Shown here piece by piece: positions 22,678-32,860 of a stretch of DNA of 64,000 bases. Numbering within the stretch: position 1 is the first letter of the stretch; each line of letters opens with the position of its first letter. The position numbers and the translations under genes are program-made. The notes under the pieces are model-generated. The model was given only the letters and a program-made list of their open reading frames with translations, did not search any database and had not been told where the DNA came from. The stretch is taken from NCBI RefSeq assembly GCF_019649055.1, contig NW_026570513.1, forward strand, positions 1 through 64,000, given 5' to 3'. This DNA is from Paramacrobiotus metropolitanus (lineage: Eukaryota; Tardigrada; Eutardigrada; Parachela; Macrobiotidae).

Positions 22678-25600
22678 TTTCGAAATAGACTACTGCCAAC
22701 AAAACGTGAGTCCTGCCATCCATCCGTGTAAATACAAAAGAGGCCAGTGTAAACCAGTTCCGGAGAACCTCATGGGCAATTCTGCGTTTGCCGATGGCCG
22801 AAAAGATTACGCCCGACATATTGGGAAAGGGAAACAAGAAATTCTGCGTTCGTTCCGGGAGTTGATTGAAGAAGCCGGCCTTCCAATCCGTGAGTACACC
22901 CTTGCAGACATTTCGGCTTCTGAAAAAGTATTGCCAGGTTACCAGATAGTGGTAGTGAGTACGATGCAAGCCAGCAGCATTGTGTTCAGCGGGAACCTGG
23001 AGGAAAGACATAGCTGCCTTTTATTACATAACCGGCTTTTTGATGTCTTGACTTCCATGCCGGCATTTTTCAGTCGTTCTTACTGGTGTTTTAACTGCAA
23101 TAAAGGATACAACAACCGTGGAAGTCACAGATGTAGCGGTCAGTGTAATTAGTGACTGCGAGTGGATTGTCCCATGGATATTGCCAACATATTGCTTTGC
23201 GCTGATTGCAATCGCAAGTTTCATGGCCAATCTTGCTTCGACCATCACAAGCTGGGCCCGGAAATGAAGTTCTGTTTCGCAGTCGAAGGAGTATCTGCAG
23301 TACCGTCAAAATGTGTACTCAATGTGGTTGTGTGTACTCCTTAATAAAGAGAAAGTCGGGATCGGCACACCATTGTGGAGAAATGTTTTGCACAACGTGC
23401 CAGGAGCATGTCATCGGAGATCACCGCTGTTTTATGAAGCCGCAGAAACTTACTCCTTTCCAGAAGATGCAGTATTCGGATGCCCAATTTTTGTTTTTCG
23501 ACTTTGAAACCTACGTTGCTGAGGATGGGCGGCTGTATCCGAACCTCGCGGTAAGCATAGTTCCTAGTCTGCAATCATAATTTTATACGACACCCGCGGT
23601 AACACTCACGGCATTATGCCGTACACTAGTTGTGTAACAAGAAGTTCTGCGACACACCCACGGTATCACCTACGGTATGTTATACAGGTTGTGCAGAATG
23701 ATGAAGGCGAAGAGTGGATATTCCCGAATGACGGCGAACCGCTTTGCGACATTACGGATCCTCTTTGTCGATTCCTCCTTAGTGAAGACCATCGCGATCA
23801 CATTATAATCGCCCACAATTCCAAGGTAAAATTGTACAGTCTATTTCTTATGGTTCTTTATGTTGCCGTTTTATAGGCCTTTGACGGTTATTTTATACTG
23901 AACTGGCTTCTCAGCAACGGTATTACTCCTAAAGTTATTTTAAACGGGGGTAAGATCATGCAGCTGGATGTTCTCCAACTCAACATTCGATTACGCGACA
24001 GCTTCAATTACAATCCGCAAAGTTTGTCCAAATGGCCGGCTACCTTTGGTATCAAGGACACGTCAGAGTGCACCTTTCCGGACCGATTTAATCGACCGGA
24101 AAACTGGACCAGGTTACCGAATTCCCTACCAAGGAGCAGTACAGGTCCAAGTTTATGAACAAGAAAGACCGTGAAACGTTTGAGCAATGGTACAATGTGG
24201 AGGTCGCCACCAAGAACAACACGTTCGACTTTCGTAAAGAATTTGTGGATTATGGTCGGAACGATGTCACCGTACTCCGCAAGTGCTGTCTCCAATTTCA
24301 AAATTTGTTTTTGGGCATCAGTAACGGCATTTGCCCATTCTCGTCCTCGATGACTATCGCTGGATTGTGTGGTCTGTATTGGAGGTCCAACATTTTGAAG
24401 GCGAACCAGATTGGACTGATTCCACCGCAAGGATACAACCTGAACCGCAACCAGTCGGCAAAAGCGCTAAAGCGGATGCATTGGATGGAACTGGAAGGGA
24501 ACTGCACGATTCAGACGCGAGCAAATGGGAACGAGTTTAAAGTTGGACCTTATTTTGTGGATGGGTACTCTGCAGCAACAGGCAAATTTTTTGAGTTCCA
24601 CGGCTGCTGGTACCACGGATGTCCTGAATGCACAACGCCGGATACCGTCCACCCGTTCTGAAACTTACCAATGACCAAAATTTACGAAGAAACCCTGCAA
24701 CGCGACGCGTACATCCGGGACATGGGACATGAACTGTTTGTCATCTGGGAGCACGAGTTCGACGACCAGGTAAAGCAGGTACCAGATTTCGCGGATTTTG
24801 TTGACGAAATCACCGTCACCCAACCGATAAACCCTCGTGATGCTTTCTTCGGCGGACGAAAAAATGCCACAAAGTTGTATCACAGCGTTAGCAATGGGAG
24901 AAGATCCGGTATTTAGATATCTGCAGCGAGTATCCGTTCGTCAACAAGTACAAGAGATATCCGATCGGACACCCCATCATTATCGTTAAAGACTTTGGGG
25001 AAACCGCGCACTACTTTGGCATCGTGCACTGCAAAATCTTACCGCCTCCCGATCTTTACCTGCCGATTTTGCCATACCGCTCCAACGGTGAGCTGGTATT
25101 TCCTCTGTGCCACACATGCGCTGCGAAACAACTTAAGGCCCCTTGTGCACATTCCGACGAAGAAAGAACGCTTACTGGAACATAGTGTAAGTATGTACCG
25201 TTAAAATTCTGAACACCCACAACAACACCCACGGTAACTTTTACAGGCCCGCCAGAGCTGCACGCTGCAATCGAGCGCGGTTATGTCATCACAAAGATGT
25301 TGGAAGTGTGGCACTTTGAGCAGTCGGAAGAAAGGTTGTTTGCGGACTACATTGATCGGTTCTTCAAGATAAAAACGGAAGCAGGTGGCTGGTCAGCGGA
25401 TGTGACAACCGATGACCAGAAAGATCAATTTCTACGAGATCTTAAAGATCATGAAGGCAATAAGTTGGACTGCGAAAAGATTGAGAACAACCCTGGCATG
25501 AGGGCGCTTGCCAAGTTGTGTTTGAATAGGTAATATCTGCTGTTGCGCATTTTGAGAACTGAGGCTAACTGGATTTGTACTTGCAGCTTCTGGGGTCGCC

Positions 25601-26376
25601 TGGGTATGCAGGACAACAAGCCAAACACCAAGTACCTAACTTGCCTGCGGGAGTTTTACAAAATGCTTTTTTCTGGTGAATTCCACATACACTCGTGTGA
25701 TATGTTCAGCGAGGATATTCTGCAAGTTGCGTACACCAAGGGAAAGCTATTTATTGACTAGAACCCTCATACGAAAGTTGTCTTTGCTGCGTAGGTAGTT
25801 GCTTTTTGTAGGATCAGTGTTTTTGCTGATAATGCCTTTTTGATAGGTTTACGGCATGCTGGGCCCGGCTCCATTTATACGGCTACATGGAATTCCAGGA
25901 TACACTGCTTTACTTCGATACCGGTAATTAACCGTTTCAGAACCTGTACCTAGTATGATGGACTAAGAACCTTATTTTATAGACTCCATAATTTTCGTGG
26001 AGAAGCCGGGTGTATTTGTTTCTCCAACCGGCAAGTTTTTGGGGGACCTAACGGACGAATTGCAGCCCGATCAGTATATCACTCAGTTTGTCGGTCTCGG
26101 TCCCAAGACGTATTCCTACAAGACTAATGATGGGAAAAGTGTCGCCAAAGTCAAGGACACACCAGCGAGAGCATCACGTTCGAATCAATGGTTGATGTTT
26201 TGCATAAGAAAAAAGATTTTCTCCCAGCTGAATACCCTGACCCGATTCAGCGTGTCAAAAAATCTATGGTTTTGCGCCAAGTTGATTTGTCTAAACGTTT
26301 AAGCTTAACATACGATAAAAGGCGAATTGTTGGTAACAGCTACAATACTGAACCGTATGGTTACGTGTTGCAGTGA
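22678..26376 (+). pseudogene. Polinton protein-primed DNA polymerase B, intron-split and broken
   Basis: Replicative polymerase of a Polinton/Maverick. In order: Cys/His-rich zinc ribbons (CFNCNKGYN, LLCADCNRKFHGQSC, CTQCGCVYS...HHCGEMFCTTC; 23080-23450), exonuclease motif FDFETYV (about 23500), DYGRNDVTVL (about 24250), palm motif A DICSEYPFVNKY (about 24920), DEERTLTGT (about 25165), and motif C YFDTDSIIF, which is split by an intron. The C-terminus has RRIVGNSYNTEPYGYV. Introns inferred from GT...AG and frame: 23551-23687, 23826-23876, 25187-25246, 25530-25586, 25791-25846, 25924-25982. Breaks: tandem stops near 23150, frameshifts near 24105, 24905 and 26170, and TAG codons at 25183 and 25759. 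It is therefore non-functional as read. A preceding exon is likely because the first exon opens at an acceptor. Confidence 0.88.
25924..25982 (+). other. Intron splitting the polymerase catalytic motif C
   Basis: The GT...AG intron of 59 bases interrupts the codon of the second Asp in the YxDTDS motif (phase 1). Removing it restores the family motif exactly, which is strong support for genuine splicing. Confidence 0.8.
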
Positions 26377-26419
26377 TACCTTATAACATTAAAGCATACG
26401 GCAAACAGACGCGTGCTCT

Positions 26420-26932
26420 TCAGTTAATTGGCAGACTTAGTACTAAATCAATCATGGCCCATGTCATATCGGCTTCCGTTTTAGCTCCCAAAAAATTACA
26501 GCGACCACTAACAAACAAAATTGCAGTATTCTGGTAACTTTATGCGCAGACCAAGAAACCTGTCGGCACAGTATGGAACATTTAAAAGTTTACTACTTTG
26601 TCTAAATCAAACCGTTGGCCAAAATCATGAGTGCCTACAATGTTTACAATTCGATATTCAGTCGCAAAAAATTCGTAGCCAATATTACGTAGTAGTCGTA
26701 TGAAATACTCCAAAGGAGAACGCGCTTGTTCCAAATTTTTTCCTCCATTGACCGTCGCTTTACCGTTAACGTACAGCTGACAGTGACCCTTCTGCAGCGT
26801 GATCCGACGCAGTAGCAAGCCGGAAAAGGAGCGTGGTGTATATTGCGCCAGGGGCAACCGTTTTTCAATTTCGCTGAGGTTTAGGTGGCAGTTCAACTTT
26901 GCTGTGGCGACAACATTGGTAGTCCAAACCAT
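26420..26932 (-). pseudogene. TBP-like (TATA-binding-protein fold) gene inside the Polinton
   Basis: An ATG at 26932 opens a frame whose first about 115 residues follow the first TBP repeat. Matching blocks are NVVATAKLNCHLNL, YTPRSFSGLLLR, LYVNGKATVNGGKNLEQAR, and YRIVNIVGTHDFGQRFDL. After a stop at 26582-26584 plus a one-base shift, the second repeat appears: CADRFLGLRIKLPE, then, after a shift near 26515, FVSGRCNFLGAKTEADM. It ends 43 bases from the convergent polymerase stop. TBP nucleates transcription complexes at TATA boxes. A copy in a virus-like element could direct late or element-specific promoters, but that is inference. Two breaks make this copy inactive. It could instead be a host TBP paralogue captured by chance, but its tight packing between element genes argues against this. 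Confidence 0.72.
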
Positions 26933-27026
26933 TTTTATACAACCGCGATCCGAAAACAACCGCCTTGCGTTGCTTTATCTGGTCTGATGCAGTCAATTTA
27001 CGAAATGGTGGGCAGTGGCATTCTTC

Positions 27027-27368
27027 CTAATTGATCACTTCTGGCAGAAACTGTTCTAGCAGGCGGCACTTTTCAAGCCTTTTCGCATAAAATGTGAGGT
27101 CAGCTGGTATCCCGACTTTAGTAAAAATATCTTCAAAGGCCAGTGCTGTTTGATTGTGGCAATAATCCCCGTAGGTATGCCAAACCAGGCCGTGGGAGTC
27201 AGGGGCTTGCCTTTCCAAACCACCCGCGGATTTGGCAGCATTGCGTGGTAATGTAAATCTGTACTGACCGACTTCGGCTTTTTCCAAACAGAAAAAAGGC
27301 AACTGCTTGAGGTGTTTTTGTTTGTCAATTACGAACCAATCAGCGTCCGCAACACACCTTACAGCCAT
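27027..27368 (-). CDS. Polinton-associated hypothetical protein (113 aa)
   Basis: Intact ATG-to-TAG ORF upstream of, and on the same strand as, the TBP-like gene (94 bases away), so the two may be co-expressed. It contains WFVIDKQKHLKQLPFFCLEK, HTYGDYCHNQ and a helical C-terminus (AKRLEKCRLLEQFLPEV). No P-loop or catalytic motif was recognised. It is one of the few unbroken frames in the element. Confidence 0.5.
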   Translation of the reverse strand: MAVRCVADADWFVIDKQKHLKQLPFFCLEKAEVGQYRFTLPRNAAKSAGGLERQAPDSHGLVWHTYGDYCHNQTALAFEDIFTKVGIPADLTFYAKRLEKCRLLEQFLPEVIN

Positions 27369-27714
27369 TTTACCATTTTTGGCTGAACCAACTGAACCGT
27401 ACTCTATAGCGCCGCCTTCCGTTTGTACTGAAAGTGTTCAAAAATAAAGTTTGTGCAAGGAAAAGCTTGTCCCAAGTACACGAATACGTACGTCTTTACT
27501 CGTATGCCTCAGGTTTACCTTCAAATTGCAAGGCAAAAGTGCTACTGTTTAGTCCTGCATTATGCTTTTTTAAAATTTTGCATATGAAGGCAGATGTCAG
27601 GCAACTCATAAAAACCTTGATCAGATTTAGATACCAGACATTTTTAGTTTGTAACAGTTTTTTTGTTTGACCTTACTTTATTCGAACGCTGTAGTACTTC
27701 TTACTCCATTTGCC
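27369..27714. promoter_or_regulatory. Divergent intergenic region of the Polinton
   Basis: The minus-strand ORF starts at 27368 and the plus-strand gene at 27715, leaving 346 bases that should hold promoters for both directions. No clear TATA box can be pinned down. Confidence 0.3.
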
Positions 27715-28770
27715 ATGGAATTTATTCCTGATTTCATTTCCTCGCAGCGCGTCGCCTCGCCTAAGCCTTCCACCAGCAATGTTGCCCGCGAAATTCCAGC
27801 CACGCCTCTCAAAACCCGCACCTTTGCCAAGCGACGCGCACCGGAGATGGACGATATCAAGCTGAACCTTGCCAAGAAGTTCAAGGAGCAAGATGACACC
27901 AAGCATCCGCGGCATGCCTTTATGCATGAAGGATCCAACGTGTACAAGATTGGGTTCGAGAAGTACGTCTACGCCCGCCTCCAAGATGGGGTTTCTGCCA
28001 TCGTCATCGGGGAGTGGAAGAAGCAAAGCGACGACACCTACCGCCGCACCTTGGAGAAGTCCATCACCGTAAAGAAGCCTGGTTTCTTGCGCCTGTGTGC
28101 CTTGATGATGAGTGGTAAGGCGGACCTGGACAAGAATTCTCAGAACTGTGGCACGGACGGTAAGCTGACGCCTCTGTATGCGTTGGAGAGTGGACTGTAT
28201 TTTGGCTGGGGAGTTACAACCGTGTCAACACGGCCATCGTACGACGTTACACCTTCGGCCAGAACGCAGACCTGATTCCCACCAAAGCCGTCGTGACCTT
28301 TGGACTGAAGACGTACGACGGCCTCAAAGAACTGGTTATAGATATGACGCTGCTGAAAGAACTCCTGGGAGTGGATGAAGCCAACAATGTTCCAAAGACC
28401 TTGAAATCCGCTCTGGCTTACGACAAGCTCAAAGAGGGGAGTATTCCGTTTATTTGTGTAATTTTATGCAGTTCTCTGTTTCTGGAAGATTTGTGCGGTA
28501 ATCAGTTTGTTTTGATTATATGAAGTGGCTAAAGAGTTCAATGAACTCATCCACCAAATGCGCGGTCGCAATGGAAAAGTCGGCTGTGGGAGTGCCAGCG
28601 ATGACGAGTGGGCAGCGGCTGAAAAGGCTATTGTGGAGTCGCGCTATGTGGAGGCTGTTCTGTTGGAAGCTGACCAAGTGGATCTTGGGCAAGTTGTTGG
28701 ACTCGACGTTAAGGGGTATTTGGAACTTAATGCTCTGGAGTTTCGTGCTATGTTCGCTAAGCTTATTTAA
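27715..28770 (+). pseudogene. Unassigned Polinton gene, broken
   Basis: ATG at 27715. The N-terminus is disordered and Pro/Ser/Lys-rich with a nuclear-targeting-like KTRTFAKRRAPEM. A globular part follows (KHPRHAFMHEGSNVYKIGFEKY, IVIGEWKKQSDDTYRR). A frameshift near 28205 continues into SYNRVNTAIVRRYTFGQNAD and KAVVTFGLKTYDGLKELVIDM. After about 28437 an intron-like gap with a non-canonical donor (GGAGTATT) precedes a last block, AKEFNELIHQMRGRNGKVG to FRAMFAKLI. It is convergent with the protease gene. I do not recognise the family. Its place matches the accessory/structural genes that vary among Polintons. Confidence 0.55.
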
Positions 28771-28858
28771 GTAGCGCCAATGATGAGCTGTATTTGTTTT
28801 GGATTATTCCGTGTTTCATTTACTGACTGCACATTACAGACAGCAGTAGAATGGTTTT

Positions 28859-29376
28859 TCATTTTAATTTCGATATTCGTTTACACATCTGACGGATGAA
28901 TGCACCGTCGATTATCTTTGTATTGATGTCAAAATAAGAATTCACATACTGGCAAGCCATCTTGTCCTTGCTTGCTCGATTATCAGTAAACAAGTGCACA
29001 ATATCAGTATAAGTTTCGCCACTGACAGGACGAAGTAGAAAAAACAAGCAGTATTGGCAACAGACTGTAGTGCATTCTGATTGCAGTTGTTCGGCTTGCT
29101 CTATGATCCGATTAGATGAACATAAATCAGCGAAATTCTTAGTATGTGAACCCAGTTTCCTACCAAACGAATCAAACACTTCCAAAACTCCATCTTCTTC
29201 TTGGTAAAAAGCAATCCAGTGCGATCCATCTTGGTCCGCTGGGTCAATGTTGATCACTGCCGCTCCAGGATACGGCGGTAGCGCGGGGGGCACTTTATCG
29301 CTGGCAACACTCCGCGTAGTACAGCATTTGTAGCCGGGTTTGATTGGAGAGCGCTGAGAATTTGGTCGGTATTCAT
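28859..29376 (-). pseudogene. Polinton adenain-like cysteine protease (maturation protease)
   Basis: Resembles the C5-type protease that cleaves capsid precursors in adenoviruses and Polintons. Seen in order: an N-terminal stretch starting MNTDQILSALQSN, the SDKVPP segment, AVINIDPADQDGSHWIAFYQ with the catalytic His, VFDSFGRKL with the acidic residue, and CTTVCCQYCLFFL with the catalytic Cys where the family usually has CG.YC. A one-base frameshift near 29303 separates the N-terminal 25 residues from the rest. The start overlaps the major capsid stop by four bases, which suggests a compact late-gene cluster on the minus strand. Confidence 0.85.
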
Positions 29377-30710
29377 GTCGAAAAGTCCGAAATCAGTTGC
29401 CGATGCTGATTGATCTCAATGATGCTGTCCCAGACCAACATAGCCACCATCATTACGGTCTTTTCCAGCGGTTTGTCAAAATTAACCGAAACGCTTAAAT
29501 TGCCCTGCTTCACCAAAGTCAGCGGTCCCTTTCCAGTATGTTCAGGCGTCAAATCAAACCTGAAAAGCGTGTATCCGCCGTTGTAAGCGGCTCGATTAAT
29601 ATGGAGGCTGTTGTGCGCATGAGTGCGATATCCCAATGTGTCCAGCAACCCATCATAACATTCCAATGACAGCGAACGTCCAAAATCGGCAGTATAGGGT
29701 TTTGTTGGATAGCTTTGACCGTCCACCTCCACGCTGATCTGATTGATATTAAAATGTTGAAAGTTGAAAGGATTACTCTTGAAACTGCCGTGGAAATCAT
29801 CGCTTTCTAAAAACCCAATGAAAATAACTTTGGGAATCTGTCCGATTTGCAACTTGCTTACTACAGTGCTTTGAGTTTTCTGGGGAATATCAGACACACG
29901 CATTACTACGCGTTCAATGTGGTATTTCACGGTTTTCTTCAGCATTTATGACGCTACAGCTGTCATGAAATCCGGTGCTGGAATGTATCGACGGACAGAT
30001 AGTCGTGCGTTCCGGATAAACGGTTAGAATTGCTTTGTTGCGTCAGCATCCCACACTCAAAAACAGAATTCAGGTCGGCTCATCACCAATCGGATGTTGA
30101 TCGGCACGCCGGTACAGAGTTGTTTACTTTGATCGAACAGATCAGCGAACAATTTGCCTGATAGTTGTATGTAGTTGCTTCCGCTGAACAAGGCTTTGCG
30201 GCTTTTTTCACCGTTGTTTCCTTATTCGTCGTTCATTTTAGTTGGGGTGTCGGCGTAATATCCTGCTGATGTCAAATGTGATCTCTGGGCGTCCACGCCA
30301 AAGGATAGCAATGATTCCAGGTATGCTCGATAAGGATAAAACGTTCCCGCGTCCGAGATGAGACGATTCGCCACGGTGACATGGCACGAAGAGAATAATG
30401 AATGCAGAAAGTTGTTAACCGGAGCCACTCCGTCGGTGTTGGTAATTAGATCCCAATCGCCTGCTCCCTTCTTAACCTTTATACCGACCTCGAGTTCCAG
30501 CATCATATCACCCAGACTTAGCAGACCAGCGGTATTGGGAGGAATGTAGAAGTTTATGCCATCAGCCGAACCGTTGTCTGTCAGGATTGTTGTTGGATTA
30601 AGTTTCTCATGCTCGGTACCCCATCGATCAGTCAAGGTCGCCGGTAAAGCAAACAGCTGGTTGTCCAACTGCATCGCTGGCTCGGAATTTTTCATCATAA
30701 GCAGAGCCAT
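29373..30710 (-). pseudogene. Polinton major capsid protein (double jelly-roll), broken
   Basis: The N-terminal part from ATG 30710 has GINFYIPPNTAGLLSLGD, PVNNFLHSLFSSCHVTVANR and YPYRAYLESLLSFGVDAQ. An in-frame TAA follows NDE at 30222-30224, after which the same frame continues (ALFSGSNYIQLSGKLFADLF) before another stop near 30060 and a frameshift. The C-terminal part (from 29945) has QIPKVIFIGFLESDDFHGS, NPFNFQHFNIN, and YTLFRFDLTP. These are the conserved blocks of the Polinton hexon-like capsid. The gene is clearly inactivated. Confidence 0.87.
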
Positions 30711-30712
30711 GT

Positions 30713-31111
30713 TCAAAAGTAGTCAGGAATGTTGGCTGGTGGAATACGTTTAATGCGATGTCGACAACGAACTGGGCGACGTTTCTTACGAATACCGCTT
30801 CCTTCTTGAGGTGCTAAACGCTTAGTAATAGCTTCTTTGGCTTGAGCCGTGACGTTTTTAATGGCCCCGCTAGCCGCTTCTTGCAGGTGCGGCGCTGCCG
30901 CTTCGGAAGCCGCTTTAGCATGGGGTGCTGCTCGACGAATAATTGGTTTGGCAAATGCGGAAATCTTTGCAAACAAACTCTTAAGAATCTGCGGGAACCC
31001 GGAACCATTCTGCCTCGTGCCGCGGTAACGAATGCGCGCACTTCCTCCGGTTTGGCTGACAAACACTTCTTCGTAGCGTCGCGGGTCAGGAACGTACTGA
31101 ACGAAAAGCAT
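30713..31111 (-). CDS. Basic, Ala-rich Polinton virion-type protein (132 aa)
   Basis: Intact from ATG 31111 to TAA. It contains GSGFPQILKSLFAKISAFA, an amphipathic stretch, then Ala-rich helices (AKAASEAAAPHLQEAA, AIKNVTAQAKEAITKRL) and a basic patch (RKKRRPVRCRHRIKR). It sits between minor and major capsid genes. By position and composition it could be a membrane-active or DNA-condensing minor virion protein like those of adenoviruses. This is inference, since no single diagnostic motif exists. Confidence 0.6.
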   Translation of the reverse strand: MLFVQYVPDPRRYEEVFVSQTGGSARIRYRGTRQNGSGFPQILKSLFAKISAFAKPIIRRAAPHAKAASEAAAPHLQEAASGAIKNVTAQAKEAITKRLAPQEGSGIRKKRRPVRCRHRIKRIPPANIPDYF

Positions 31112-31113
31112 TT

Positions 31114-32053
31114 TCAGTGCAGGCGTTGTAGTCGAAAGTGTAGTTTCATCAGCGACTTTCCCGTTTGGAACTTGACTTCATCTCCGAGGTCGTTGGCAAT
31201 AATCAGATTTATGGTTTCAAAATGTTGTCGAAGAACAGGAACATAATGAGGAATGTCAAAACGTGCTTCCACGGCCTGATTGACTTCGCCTCTAATAGGT
31301 ACGGCACGCAAAAACTTTGCTGCTGTATCGCCGATCAAACTGTAGTCGGCCACGTCGCTATACACAAAGAGACTCTGGTTGCCTAGCAATGTGTTTACAG
31401 GCCGGTCGGAAATGTACGTAGTTACTTTTGGTGATGGCGCCTTGTCCCAGAATGCATAGTATTTTGCTCTTGCCTGACCTTGAGCGGTATTAGTTGTTTT
31501 GTACAGGAACATTAGGTTCAAACTGGCTATGATCGAAACCCAGAATCTTTTGCAACGTTAAAGATTCGGGTGGAAATACGGATACTTGGTCATTCTTAAT
31601 ACTCAGCTTGACTTTATGGTTGGTTGGCGTAAAAAACTCTTCTTCAAACATTTTATTGTTTGGCAGGGCACTCTTATCGTCAATCACTTTTCCATCAAAC
31701 AGAGAGGTCTCAATGACAGGAGCCAGAGAGTTTATGGTTTGAAGAAGCAGCTCAGCGTTCTTGTAATTACCCGGAGGTACGACAATGCTTTTCTGGGCAC
31801 TGACATCTCTTGGAGTTTGAATAAACTCTCCGTCTATTTTAAAATAAAATTATCGCACAACATCCACTTGGATTTTTTGCTTAACTGGTAGAGTGTAAAA
31901 AGAGTTCAGGTACTGTAACTCCAACAGTGCCATCTCCCATTTGCCTTTAATGTAATAGGATGCTTTAGCTTGGTAGTCCAATTGGACGGGGTGTTGGCGG
32001 GATCGGTAGCCACATCGCCGGGCAGTTAGGTAGAACGGCGCACCTTCATACAT
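31114..32053 (-). pseudogene. Polinton minor capsid (penton-like) protein, broken
   Basis: ATG at 32053 begins the gene. An N-terminal GKWEMALLELQYLNSF block resembles the assembly segment of the family. An in-frame TAA at 31850-31852 is followed in the same frame by FYFKIDGEFIQTPRDV and SIVVPPGNYKNAELLLQTIN. A frameshift near 31500 leads to the C-terminal blocks SLFVYSDVADYSLIGDTAA, FDIPHYVPVLRQHFETI and KSLMKLHFRLQRLH, which match the single-jelly-roll vertex protein. It precedes the Ala-rich gene by two bases. Disabled by one stop and one shift. Confidence 0.83.
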
Positions 32054-32094
32054 TTTTCATCGATCCACTGATCGTGTTCGGGTCCGTAACCTAA

Positions 32095-32860
32095 CTAACG
32101 GACTAACACCTTCTTTCCGCGACGCTTTACAATAAAGTCCACAGTGTGCTCTTTGTCAGGCACGTTGCGCGCGAGAGATAATTCTGGTTCGTAAGATTTT
32201 CCGTTAATGGTGTTGTCCTGATAGTCTTTCAAAACGCAGACCGGTACAGAATGAGGAATGACTTGTTGAGCGAAGAACATCTCCTCCTTAGATCGGTAGG
32301 TGTATCCTTTTTCCACTTTTCCTTTTTGAATCGAAATTCGCACGGCATCGTTCACCTTGAACCGAGGTCTTTTCACTGTTAGCGCTGGATGTACCTTGTT
32401 ATAGATAAGCCAAGAATTCTCTTGCTTGACGTTGATGGGTCGCATTCCATGAGCGCTGTGTGGTGAGTGATTATATGAGTGCACCATATCCGATAACTTG
32501 TCAATGTAGCGGGTGCTGACGCGATGGCAAAACAATCGGAACAATCGCTATTTAATTGTACGTATTACCCGTTTCGCCATGGCACACTTCACGTCTTCGT
32601 TCTGAGAAGTAAAGAACTGTATGTCGTGGTCCTTCAGATATGCGCGAACAGTTGCGTTCAGCGTTTCCGTGCCATCTTTTCTGGTTACATTTTAAACTAG
32701 TGTCCATTAGCGCAGACGTGTGAAGTGTACGGGCTATTTCTAAGCAGAACAAAAACAATGTATTCACCTCAGTAATCCTGCCAGTACTTGTTTACGTCTC
32801 AAAATTTCTCCGCATAAGCCGGTCGCACTGCTTGCAAGTAGCGGCAGTCAGGGTTATATG
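32095..32860 (-). pseudogene. Polinton retroviral-type integrase, broken
   Basis: Read on the minus strand, the core shows KDGTETLNATVRAYL (around the second catalytic Asp) and FFTSQNEDVKCAMAKRVIRT, where the family normally has an ERFNRT-like string. The catalytic Glu appears to be Lys here. A TAG near 32550 precedes TRYIDKLSDMVHSYNHSPH and the C-terminal chromo/SH3-like region (FKVNDAVRISIQKGKVEKGY). The upstream part (32.70-32.86 kb) is too decayed to read. Integrase normally lies near one end of a Polinton, so the element's right end should be close, but no terminal repeat was found. Confidence 0.83.
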
